Assembly: GCF_947242115.1 (NCBI RefSeq)
Contig: NC_074728.1
Span: 23,464,042-23,528,041, forward strand
Length of the DNA: 64,000 nucleotides
Direction: 5' to 3'
DNA from: Biomphalaria glabrata
Taxonomy: Eukaryota > Mollusca > Gastropoda > Planorbidae
Positions 45,101-57,661 of this stretch are shown here, one piece after another. Under the pieces are notes generated by a model, which made no database searches, was not told where the DNA came from, and saw nothing but the letters and a program-made list of their open reading frames with translations. Numbering within the stretch: position 1 is the first letter of the stretch; each line of letters starts with the position of its first letter. The position numbers and the translations under genes are program-made.

Positions 45101-48100
45101 AAAAGTAAAAAAAAAAAGGAAAGTTTCCCTTTTTGATCTTGCGATCTATGGGGCAGATGATTTTTAGGTCATCTGTTTCTAGGGCCAACGGTTAACAAGC
45201 CGGGTGTTATGTGGCCAGCACAACGACCAACTGCCTTTACTTTCCTCAACTAAAGTCAGGTACACATTAGAGTTGGGTGGACTCAGGAGCGCCCTAAAAA
45301 TCCTGAAATTCAAAATCACTGTCGTCGCCGAGATTCGAACCCAGGACCCCAGGTTTGGAAGCCGGGCGCCTAACCACTCAGCTACCGCGCCCCTTCAAAA
45401 TCCCTGTCTTGACCTAAATTCGAACCCAGGACTCCAGGTTCATAGATTTTGCAAAAAAAATAAATATTTTCTTCCTTTCATATATTTCATTATAAAATTA
45501 TTCTTTTCACCAACAGTTGCCTGTATCAGGCTTTAATTATTATTTCAAAGCCGACAAGGCGATCCAGGTAATCTACGTGCATCGCTCTGTTTGTCGGAGT
45601 CAGGAAGGTGGGATCAACGAAGAGGACCAAGGTGGTCCTTCTCTAGGACTGCTGCTGCCCATGGAACTCTTTTACGATCATTTTATTTGGAGGTAAGACT
45701 GCTTAGAATGAATTTATAAAACTGGAGAGTTCCAGCTTCTGAATCACTCACTCAAACCGAGGCCATCCGTCACAGAAGGCCTGAACACTGACCTGTAACG
45801 TCAGAACCTGTGGGTAGTGGAGACCAATAGCTTGGTGCCACGTCGGGCTTTTTCAGTGACGGCATCGAGCTATATGGTCAAAACTGTCTATATGGATATA
45901 TATAACTATGAAATGCCCTTGTACCTTAGCGAACTGATCACTCCATGTGTCCCTCGTAGAGCCCTGCGCTCATGAGACGCTTCTAGTGGTGCCACTTTTC
46001 TCCCTCAAAAGCTACGGTCTGCGGGCTTTTTCAGTGCACAGACCCAACGTTTGGAACTCACTCCCCATTGATATCAGACAGACAATCTGCTACACTACTT
46101 TCAAGAAGAACATTAAGACCTATCTATTTACAAATTTTTTTTAGATGTGTTTGTTATTTTAGCTCTCGTGTTTGTGTTTGTAATGTTATCACAGCGCCTT
46201 GAGCCTCCATTTTCTTTGTTAACTGTGCTTTATAAATAAAATGATTATTATTATTATTACGGATACGGTGGAAAGAGGTTAGCTATTTTGGTTGGTGGAT
46301 ATGTAGTGTGAATGATAAGATAAGATAAGCTGGATTGTCGTCAGCGGTCTTTGATAGAATTTTTGACTCCAGACAGCCAAAATTCTCCTTGCTTCTTTGT
46401 TCTCATTGTTATGTTGGAGCGTTCAGATGACTGGATCAATACACGAAAAGAACTGCGCAGTGGTTTCCAAATCAGGGAACTCTCCATATAGTTTTCATTC
46501 TACGGGGGTGTTTTGAGGCCAGTGTCTTGTTCGGGCCTCTTGGTAAACAATACAGCTTTTACGGATTTGGTCAGCATTATTTAGTGAGAGAAGGAAAATA
46601 CTGCTTTTGTTGTGAGTTTGATTTTGTTTACAATACCATTTTAAATTATTACTAAAGTCTGCTACAGTTATTTCATTGCATCTCAAGGTAACGTTTGTCT
46701 ATATTGTAATAAAAGTTCTATTAGTTTTGTTCACAGAGAATTTATTCAAGCTGTTTCAAGTTTCATAAGTTAAGATATAATGCGCCTTCAGATATTTAGT
46801 TGACTACTAGCCACCTCATGTCATAAGTCAACGGCCGTCAACAACAAGCGTTCTTAATGTAGATTACTTTATCTGTAAAATCACCGTTACGTTTGGTGGC
46901 TGACATGTAGAGCGCTTGGATTCCAAAACATGGGTCCCGGGTTCGAATCCTATTGAAATCTGGGATTTTTACTTTCGGGATCTTCAGGGCGCCTCTGAGT
47001 CCACCCAGCTCTAATGTTTACCTGACATTAGTTTGGGATAAATAAAAGCTGTTGGTCGTTGTGCTGGCCACATGACACCCTCATTCACCGTGTGCCATAT
47101 TATAAACTAATGCCCCATGGATCCCTAGGTCTGAAAGGGGAAATTACTTAACTTTACTTTCATTTCATATCTAGCACTCCTTTTACTGAAGGGAATGCTA
47201 ACTTTAGCAACTATGCAACATATGTGGCCGATGCTAACAACATTCCATACATGAGACTTGACCATAATCTATTAAATATGTGAGTACTCCTTTTCTATGT
47301 ATAAAACTAAGCAGTCGCTAAAGTATGAATTAGAAATATTTAATAATTAATCATATGAGGTCTAAAAAATAATACTAACCAATTAGTGTCAATGCTGGTT
47401 TCATGATATCAACAGCTAGCATTACCCACCGGCTACGCCCGTTGATTTTGTCCTATGATATATATTGTTTATTTCGCCTTGGATCCCCTTTCTTGCTTGA
47501 ACCGGCACGTAAGTTCTATTATCACTCCCCCCCCCCCCGCTCAGCCTCAACAGATAGTCTTCTGTACACTAGGATGGCTGCCTGGTCGTGCGGTTTGCGC
47601 GCTGGACTGTCGTTCGGATTTATCGACGGGCGAGGGTTCAAACCCTGCCCGCTCCCATCCCCCGTCGTCCTGCGGGAGGTTTGGACTAGGAAGTAAACTA
47701 TCTTCAACTGTGAAGGAACATCCGAAACATGTCAAACATTTTACGAAACAAACATAGCCTACATTTTACTATCCAACTATACTTCTGCTTATCAGTTACA
47801 TTCAAAATATTGTAAGACGTTTACATTTCGGGATACAACTGTAAGATTCCATAATTATAAGTAGAAATAGCCATAATAATATAAATAAACAGCGATGTTT
47901 TCTGCAGACAATTTTTGAGAGGCTATATATACTAAAAAGAGATAAAGTAATTCATTAAATCTCTATATATAATTCTCTTCGTGGATCAAGAGTTTGGACA
48001 CGAAGTAATGGAAAGATCACTCTTTTATTTCTGCAAGTTGGACAGACTAGAGTTACCCCACGTTCAGTCTTTTCAGTGTCATATGTTGCAATTTAATTAA

Positions 48101-51100
48101 ACTGTATGTTTCTAGTGTGTATACTATGATTTTTATGATTTATAATTGGTGGGCTATTTTAATAATAATAAAGGGTTAAATATATGCGTAATGGAATTTT
48201 GTTGTCTCTTTTCCTTAACAAAAATCTGTTGCATTCAGTTAGATATTGAACAATAAAATATGGCCAGCCTTCCAGAACCACAGAGGAGTAGCTAGGGTGG
48301 AGAGAGGGAGGAGGAGACTAAGAACCCCCCCCCCACCCGGGTGCCCACTTGAGGGGGGCCCCAAAATGTTTCTTTACATTAAATATTGAATATTAATGAA
48401 AATTCAGGGGCCTCTTCCCCGGGCCCCCAAATGATGGATAATTCCTAGCTACGCCCCTGCAAAGCCACCAAGGTTAGTGCACCACCAAAACACATTGTAA
48501 AATTCACTATATCTTAACACAGCACACGGTATTTAAAGTTCACTTACTATAGTATACATTTTTTTACGCAGCACTAATTGGGAGAATGTGATTGGTCAGC
48601 GTGAATACAGAGTCGGCAGCTTACAGGTCAGCAAGGGTCTACACACCACCTTCGTCATCACCACCAGCAAGTTTGTCTGCTACGTCTACGGTTTCGCCGA
48701 CCACGCCAGCTACATGCTGGCCCCCAACTTCATCTCCTCGCCCATCAACTTAGTAAGTAAAGGTCGGTGCGCAGAATCCTAGTTTTGTAACAAGAAAAAC
48801 AGAAAAACTTTAACCCTTAAAACGCGTGTGGCAGTTTAGCCTCTAAACATCAGAATTCTAATTGTATGCACTCATTCTAAAATAGCTCAGCACTTAAAGA
48901 GTTAAAAAAAAAAACAACAACAACAAAGGTTTCATACTAAGAGTGTTAGTTTGGATCAGTCTAATCTAGACGCGATTTAAAAATCAGTGAACATTGATCC
49001 TGACCATTGGAAAGACAAAAGCCTTAAAACGCACCAGTTGGAGAGAGACGGTGACCAAGACCAAGAAAGCTATGGACAGGGACAAAACATGGGCCTCAGT
49101 GCTTGAAGAAAAGCGTGCCACACAAAAAATGGCCAGCTCCTCTACCACAAAAGCGAAAGTCACCTTAACCATGCGATATATTTGGACGGGAGTGTCTCTC
49201 CAAAATAGGGCTCCACAGCCACATGAAAAAGTGTTCGAGATGAACCAGAGTCGTTCTACGACTGAAGGAGGCCAACAGAAATAAATCTTCTACGTTTATT
49301 TCATGTTATCTCAAGTGGAATTTGTCTATATCAGCGGTTCTCAACCTTTTAAGCTTGGCGACCCCTTTTTACAATCCCCAACTCTGCCGCGACCCCCTCT
49401 CCCGGAACACACACTCAGCTCTAGAAGAATAAACAAAAACAATCCATTTTTCGATGGTCTTTGGCGACCCCTGGCGAATTGTCAATCGACCCCAAGGGGG
49501 TCGCGACCCACAGGTTGAGAACCCCTGGTCTATATTGTACTAAAAGTTCTATTTAGTATTGTTCACAAAGAAGTCTTTTTTTTATATTACGCCTACAGCG
49601 GTTTTGTTGTCTACCAGCAGTCCAGTGCTACTAGTCAACGAAGCGTGGTCGAGAGGCTAAGTGCGCTTGAACTTGGCTTGTCTTGGCTACCTAGAAGGGG
49701 GCTCGAGGTTCGACACTCGACTCGGGAAGAGTTGCTTTTACTGGCAGCACGGAAAACCAACTCCTAGATACCCCCTCCCCCCCCCCACTGGTCCACAAAT
49801 GAGATTGGACCAAAGCGCTCTGAGCATGCTATAAGCATGAAAGTAGCGCTATATAAAAGCTATATTAATAATAACGACCGTCCACAACATGAATACTATT
49901 ACAAATGATTTCAACAAAGAGGCCGCAGATCTTAATAAGCGCCTAAACACAATAATCGTGCCAATATCGGTCGCCTTTCACCTCAGTTACGTAATACAAT
50001 TATGAATGCAGGCAGATTATTTCCTGACGTTATGTTTAAGTCTGATGTTAAATATTTCTTAACTACCAGCCTTGCACGAGGTCTGTCACTTTCATGATGC
50101 CTGGAGATTTGAGAGACAATGACTGTGACTTCTTTGTGGATGAAGAAGCCTTTGATAACATTGGTAAGTAGAGTCATAGACTAAGTAGCAATTTTTTGAA
50201 TGCCGGGAATCTTTGTGAATAGTAAAGATTTTATATACTAATCAAGTGTTTTAAAAAAGTCAAGTACCCCTTTCAGATGATGTGATCAATAGGGCATATT
50301 AAGTAAAGATCTTCTGTTGCTATTGCCGAAGGCTAGCACAACAACCAGCCGCTTTTACATTCCTCAAATAATGGCTGCACCAATTAGAGTTAAGTGGACT
50401 AAGAAGCGTCCAAATAATTTAAAGTATCAGTTTTTACCGAGATTTTGAGCTGAGACCCTTCGGTTAGTAATGTTAGCGCTTTACCATTCAGCCATAATTC
50501 CCAATGTATGGGAAGCGTGGTCGAGAGGCTAAGTGCGCATGAACTTGGCTTGTCTTGGCTACCTAGAAGGGGGCTCGAGGTTCGACACCCGACTCGGTCA
50601 GAGTTGTGTTTACTGAGCGCCTAAAGGCAGCACGGAAAACTAACTCCTAGATACCCACTGGTCCACAAATGAGATTGGACCAAAGCGCTCTGAGCATGCT
50701 ATAAGCATGAAAGTAGCGCTATATAAAAGCTATAATAATAAATAACACTTCAGAAATGTCGCAAATTGATAACGAATGCTTTAACTGCTTGTTTGTGTGT
50801 ATGTGTTTCGTGTGTGAATGTTGTTCGTATTTGCATCTATAGTGTTATTGTTACAGTAGATACGCTGAGGTGGTCAACTGTAGTCTGCATTTCCATTTGA
50901 TTGGACCAATAAAAATTATCTTATCTTATCTTATCTTATCGTATAAGCAGTTTGATTATTAGATCCAGCATGTTATCAACGTTGTCAAGACATAATCTAC
51001 GCCTCATGTGCAATGAACGCTCTGACGTTCATTAACTCTTTCTCTCCGTAATTATTTACCACATTCTGGTGGAATCAACGCTGGTATCGTCAATTAGGAG

Positions 51101-54100
51101 AGAAACAGTTCAACTTCTGTGGTCTGTGCTTTTAAATGTTCCAAGTTGTATTAGATAAAGTGTATTCATACTCTCGTCATTTGGCCTCGTTCTGTCGTGG
51201 AACTACTATGGTTCATCTCGGACACTTTTTCATGTGACTGTGACACCCTACTTTGGAGAGACACTCTCGTCCACATATATATTTATACTGTTTAAAAGTA
51301 TTATAAGTATTGATCAACTAAGATAAGCAAAGCTTAACTCGTTCTCTCCGTAATTATTGCTCCTTGTTCCTATAGTATTATTAATTTTGTTTATTTCTAT
51401 TTCACTATCCTGTTCTGATTATACTTCAATAACATTTCTGTTTGTTATCAGAAAATGTTATATTTGGTATCGAATTGAAGGAGAATGCATGCTCTTTTTA
51501 CACAACACTAATTAAAGTTTGTAAATCCAAAAATCCATTTAGTTTAATGGGTTCAAATCGACGTTGGCATCGTCAATTAGGAGAGAAAGAGTTAAAGCTT
51601 GAACATGTCACCCACTATGTCTGGTACAGTTTCTATCCTGTTAGCTCTTGGAGGGTTAGTATCGCTGAGGAGTAAAAAAAGAAGTTCCCCTTTCAGACCT
51701 TGCGATCTATGGGGCAGATGAAATTAAGGTCATCTGTTTCTTAGGCCAACTGTTAACGAGCAGGGTTGTTATGAGGCCAGCACAACGACCAACCGCCTTT
51801 ACTTTCCCCAACTAAAATCAGGTACCCATTGAAAATCCAAGCCCTCACTGGGATTCGAACCCAGGACCTCAGGTTAACCACTTGACCACCGCGCCACTGC
51901 TGATGAGTAAACCTTGTATCGATGTGTTAAGATTTCATAGATTCAAAAATGATGTGTTGATTTGAATTGACTTGCTCAGATAATGACGCTGACGGGTCGA
52001 TAGATGAAGATCTGGGCTTACCCAACAGAGGTAAGCTTTCTCTTCTTTTTCTTATTGCCTCCAGTATTTCTCTCTCTCTCTCTCTCTCTCTCTCCTTATT
52101 TCTCTCTCTTTCTCTTTCATTATCCATTATATTATATAATTTATATATTTGTAAAACACCACGGACTCATTCATTGATCAAGAGATCTCTTAAACTGTCG
52201 TACGAATTCGCACGAAATTTCATACACTTGTTCCTTTTACCTCCTAGACCTTTGTTAAGTTTTGACAGATTCTCAACCTGACGATGGCTATTCGCGAAAA
52301 AAAACGCAACCTCTCTATCAAACATTTGCATTTTACTTTCGGTATTTGCCCAAAAGCCTCAGTCTATATAGAAAGCATAAATAGAAATAACTCACAAATT
52401 TCGTATTTTTAAAGTAATTTTGTTTTCCTAAGTCTGCTTTATTAATATGCCTTAGGTACATATTCGATTCCTTTTTTGAAACCAAATTTAAAATTTCTTT
52501 TTATTTGAAGAACAAAATACCAACCTGTACAACAGTTATGAAAATACTATAAAATTATAATAGAAATAAAACATTTAATAATAGGAATAGAAGGTTCTTA
52601 GATGTAAGAACAAGAAACGGGAATGTGGCATTCAACTGGTGCCTTAGGAGAGTGCGTATTTTTTTTTAGTAGGCCTGAAACTGATGGTATGTAGAAATTT
52701 ATGCGTGTCACAGATTACATTATAGAATTGTTTGTACATTTCACTTTTGAAAGTAATATAAGCCCTCGACATGAGTCTCGGGATTTAATCCTCAAATTTA
52801 GACACTTGACGTTCAAGTCAGGATTTACCCAAGGGACGTAATTAGTATGGTTGAAATCTATTGGTTGATTTGAATTTAAACAAAGACATTTTTGAAAAGA
52901 GTTAGCGCCAGAGAATTGGCGGTAGTAAGAAGGTAAAGTGAGTCGATAAAATAATGTCCTTGTAGTCAGTCACGTTTCTAAGAGCTCTATTTGAAAAGCC
53001 TTTGTAATATGCTCATTGATTTGTAATTTGTACATAAACTGTACTTACGTTGTATTTAATAAAGTTCCAGAGTTTTGTTTTATCAAAGAATCGTCAATTG
53101 TGATTCTAGATCGTCATTTTGTTAACTATTGAATTCAAGTAAAATCCCCGGCATAACAACACATCATACCATCTAAATGTTGTCACATCTGGCACAAGTG
53201 TTGTTACATTGGCACTCTCCGACTAATAAAAGTTCATGGACAACTTTTAACGAAATTTATTCAAGATCTAGGACCAATTTCTAAACTCTTCAAAGGAACT
53301 TCATTCTTATTTAACGGAGGACAGAATTTCTGTGTTTAACAGGTCAGTTGGTTATCGATAATTCTTTTATAAAGATTTTCGTTAGAGTTACGTTTAACTC
53401 ACGAAATCTATTATTATATGTAATTGGCAAAAGGAATAAGACCAATATACATAATAACTGGCATTATAAAAAAAAAAAAAAGACCAGTAAAGTAAATAAC
53501 TGGCAATATAAAAGACCAGTAAAGCAAATAACTGGCAATAAAAAAGACCAGTAAAGTAAATAACTGGCAATATAAAAGACCAGTAAAGCAAATAACTGGC
53601 AATATAAAAGACCAGTAAAGCAAATAACTGGCATTATAAAAAAGACCAGTAAATCAAATAACTGGCATTATAAAGAAGACCAGTAAATAATCATTTGTCC
53701 AGCACAAAGTAAACAGAAGACCAGATTTAACCAACTGTTAAACCAGTAAAAAGTACATCGGCTCAATAGATCTATATATAAATCAACGACTCCAGTAGTA
53801 CTTCTACTGTAAAACAAAGTTATACTTCATAGCCAGTTACGGCATAACTAACATTGATTTGTTGTATTCAAAACGTTACTATATTTCTACATTCCAAGTT
53901 GGTATATTTTTCAACTTGTCTCCAAAGACAAGAACACAAAGATGGTTAGAATTATTTGACATAGCTAAAGAAAAACAAGTACCTAAACCAGAAGAATGGG
54001 TTCATCGACAGGAAGAAAAAGAATATCAAGCAAAAGTACATTGTAACATGACTTTAACAACAGACATAATAGGTGAAGCCATAGCTTTAGCAGAAAAACT

Positions 54101-57100
54101 CAACATTCCTTCACATGAACGAGAAAGATGGTTTGATAATAAATTAGCTGAGTTCGACAGAGAAAACGACAGAAGACGGCAAGAAGAACTAAAACGAGAA
54201 TTATTAGAATTGAAAAATACCGAATTCAAAGCTGAACAAAAGAATGATGCAACATTAACAAGAATATACCAGAAAGCTCAATTAAGAAAGCTTACAGCAT
54301 ATCTTGAAGATGGATTTCTCAAGAAGATTATTTTCCGCAAGTACAATGTAATTGAACAAATATATGTACCACAGAAGTACAGACAACAAATAATCAAAGC
54401 AAAGCATGAATTTTATGACACCAAACATATGAGTGTAACAAGTACTAAGAAGAGAATTGCCAAAGAATATTATTGGCCTAGCCTGACCAAAGATGTCAAG
54501 AAATACATTAATAAATGTTTACATTGTCAATGGGATCATGATGAGAAACAAACTCAAAAGAAAGTCAACATAACTAAAACAAAGAATGAACCAGACTACA
54601 AAGTCAGAACTAACAACATTGAATCTAGGCATCATGACTCAAGCAAATCTACAGGGACATCACTGCCTACTACATGTCCATCCCTACCTGTTATTATATG
54701 TCCAACCCTACCTGTTTCTACATGTCCATCCCTACCTGACAATACAAGCCCGTCCCTACCAAGTACTTTCCCATTCCTAACCACTGATGATGACTTCATA
54801 CATCAAGACTTGAATAAGACTACATCTGCATCAAATACTATGATATGCATTGAACATTTCTGCTACAATCAAGACAAGTCTCATGAACCAGAAACAGAAG
54901 CAGATACTTATATTCAATCAACTTTGGCTATACCAGACAAAAGAAAAACTTTTCAACTTGACTCTACCACTCATACAAGTATTCCTCATCTGAAAGAATG
55001 TGAGTCAACTCAAGAAGCCATTACAACCATGAACATTGAAAGTCAAAGAATATTACATGAACACATGAAATCAAGATATTTTGCTCAAGGAGATCAAATC
55101 AATTTACTGTTACCAGATTGGAGTAACAAGCTATTCTACAAATGGCAAGGTCCATTTACCATCACCAGAAAGATTTCCAACCTGCTTTATGAAATCAATG
55201 TCAACAAGTTTACCAGAGTATTTCATGTTCATATGTTTGAACATTACCATGAAATAGATAATGAAGACATCAAAGCAGAAGTTGAACATTTTACAAGCTT
55301 AGCAACTATTCCTGAGATAGATGTTTCATTACCAACATCAAATAACATTGACATTCCCAAGGTCATCACTCTGGATGACATAGCAGCATCAAATCAAATT
55401 GACATTCCAAAGGTCATCACTCTGGATGACATAACACAACAAACAGTGAAAGACACTAAAGTGTTTCCAGACCATGCAGATTTCCTTACCAGTGTTTCTG
55501 AGACATTTTCAGTCCTGCAATTTGAAAGAAACTCAGAAAGCAACAACATTGACAACACCAAGTTTCATCCTCCGTCCACTCAAAGGACAACTTTTCTTCA
55601 GAATGGAACAAATGAACTTCTTCAACATTGCTTTATGGATCGATTGAACTCAGACATGTTCAGTCATTGCTCTATTGAACATTATAACGCAAGGCATTCT
55701 GATACCATTGTTCAACAGCGTCAAAGTTCATCAACCAGAAAATTGAGTTTTGGTTTCGGACAGTTCTTATTTTCACCAAACTCAAACGCGGTTCAATCAG
55801 ACATTATCTGTGAGATCATTATGACATGGAGACAACAGCTTCACAAACTGAAAGACCTTTTCTTCAAGTTTAGAAAACGCACATACACATCCATGTCGGC
55901 AATTCAGAAGGGTTCCGAACTTTACATTTCTACTCTACATATGTACTATAGCATATTTAGTGCCACTTGATCCATTATCATTCATACTCGTCAAGGAAGA
56001 ACAGTATTCAGTTGTACTTAATCAATTAATTTGTCTACTCATTTTTTCCACAGGAGTTCTATATTAGATGTTGTATTTCTTTCAGCACCAAGCAACCCAC
56101 TGAGGAAAGTCACTCATTCAAGATACTTTATTATGTTTCAGCATCTTTGCATATGACATGCATCAGACATCTTAATTTTTAAATCATGTGCATTTCATTT
56201 CAGGTATTTTATTTCAGGTATATTATTATTGCATATATCCTATTATAATAGTACAGATACATGACAGACAATTGGAATTTTTCATTGCTTCACACATGTT
56301 GAGATTTATATCACATTGAGTATTATTATTCAGAAGATTGTCATGTACTATCACAATTATTTTTCTATGTCAATTTTTCATATGCAATATATTTTTCCAT
56401 GTACACATTTTCACATTAGTACTAACCAAATGAGTTATAATGTCATATTTTAATATTATCATGAAGAGAAGTAACCTATTCAATTCAAGATTTATGCTTT
56501 GTACAACTTTTGATATTGTTCATGACAAGCATTGTCTCATTTTCATAACCATTTGTATAGTGAAACAGGTGTTCAAAGTCATCAATAATTTTATTCACTG
56601 CATTTACATATTTTTTATCTCCAAGTTGACTTTATTTTGTCATATGTTACCTCAACCATTTTTCTATAATTTCATGTATGGTATTTTGTGTATATTTAAA
56701 TATTTTAATACATATGAGCATTTCTATTACCATACAAATGCTAAATGGAGAGGGGGGTAATATGTCACAGATTACATTATAGAATTGTTTGTACATTTCA
56801 CTTTTGAAAGTAATATAAGCCCTCGACATGAGTCTCGGGATTTAATCCTCAAATTTAGACACTTGACGTTCAAGTCAGGATTTACCCAAGGGACGTAATT
56901 AGTATGGTTGAAATCTATTGGTTGATTTGAATTTAAACAAAGACATTTTTGAAAAGAGTTAGCGCCAGAGAATTGGCGGTAGTAAGAAGGTAAAGTGAGT
57001 CGATAAAATAATGTCCTTGTAGTCAGTCACGTTTCTAAGAGCTCTATTTGAAAAGCCTTTGTAATATGCTCATTGATTTGTAATTTGTACATAAACTGTA

Positions 57101-57630
57101 CTTACGTTGTATTTAATAAAGTTCCAGAGTTTTGTTTTATCAAAGAATCGTCAATTGTGATTCTAGATCGTCATTTTGTTAACTATTGAATTCAAGTAAA
57201 ATCCCCGGCATAACAACACATCATACCATCTAAATGTTGTCACATCTGGCACAAGTGTTGTTACAATGCGAATAAAGGAATTTTAAAAAATATAAAATAT
57301 ATGACAAACTAAAAAAAAGGGGGAATGGAAAAGGAGGGGGGGGGGTTCTAGGTGGAAATATAAAATAGATTGAATTGAGTAGCCTACGAAAAGTCATAGA
57401 GTGTACGAAGAACTATTTTTTTTTGTTTTTGGCCCTGGGGAGGGGGGGGGGGTTTGAGGGAAGCTGAAAAGTGAAAGTAATTATGAATTCACGGGCTCAA
57501 AATATAAAGGTCATGTTTGTATCGGGGGGGGGGCGTATTGTGAAGCGGACCTTTCCAAAGTCAAAAGTCTATATCGGAGAAATCATGATGCGTAGTTTAA
57601 AAAAAAAGAAAAGGGGGTTCCAGAGGGCGA

Positions 57631-57661
<31 letters not shown>

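Larger units (their letters stand above)
49285..49900 (+). repeat. Dispersed repeat D with two nested insertions
   Basis: D sequence is interrupted by an M1 hAT-like MITE (49332-49527, perfect gtctatat duplication) and by an S2 SINE (~49640-49872). It resumes with 'cgaccgtccacaaca' after the SINE. Confidence 0.75.
52706..57265 (+). mobile_element. Ty3/gypsy-type LTR retroelement, reduced and broken copy (fossil)
   Basis: The 503-bp repeats at 52706-53208 and 56763-57265 start TG and end CA, and read as identical. Flanks are atgcg at 52701-52705 and 57266-57270. A purine-rich tract lies just before the right LTR. The interior (about 3.55 kb) has one long frame, 53859-55970, with an integrase-type zinc-binding segment and an integrase-C-terminal/chromo-like segment. 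Protease, reverse transcriptase and RNase H were not recognised, so this is a reduced, non-autonomous copy. Matching LTRs and an exact target duplication mean a recent insertion. It sits in intron 14 of gene B in the gene's orientation. Confidence 0.88.

Noticed and set aside
47403-47757. Overlapping ~100-codon plus frames
   Set aside because: They cross a tRNA-derived SINE (S3) and show no protein family signal.
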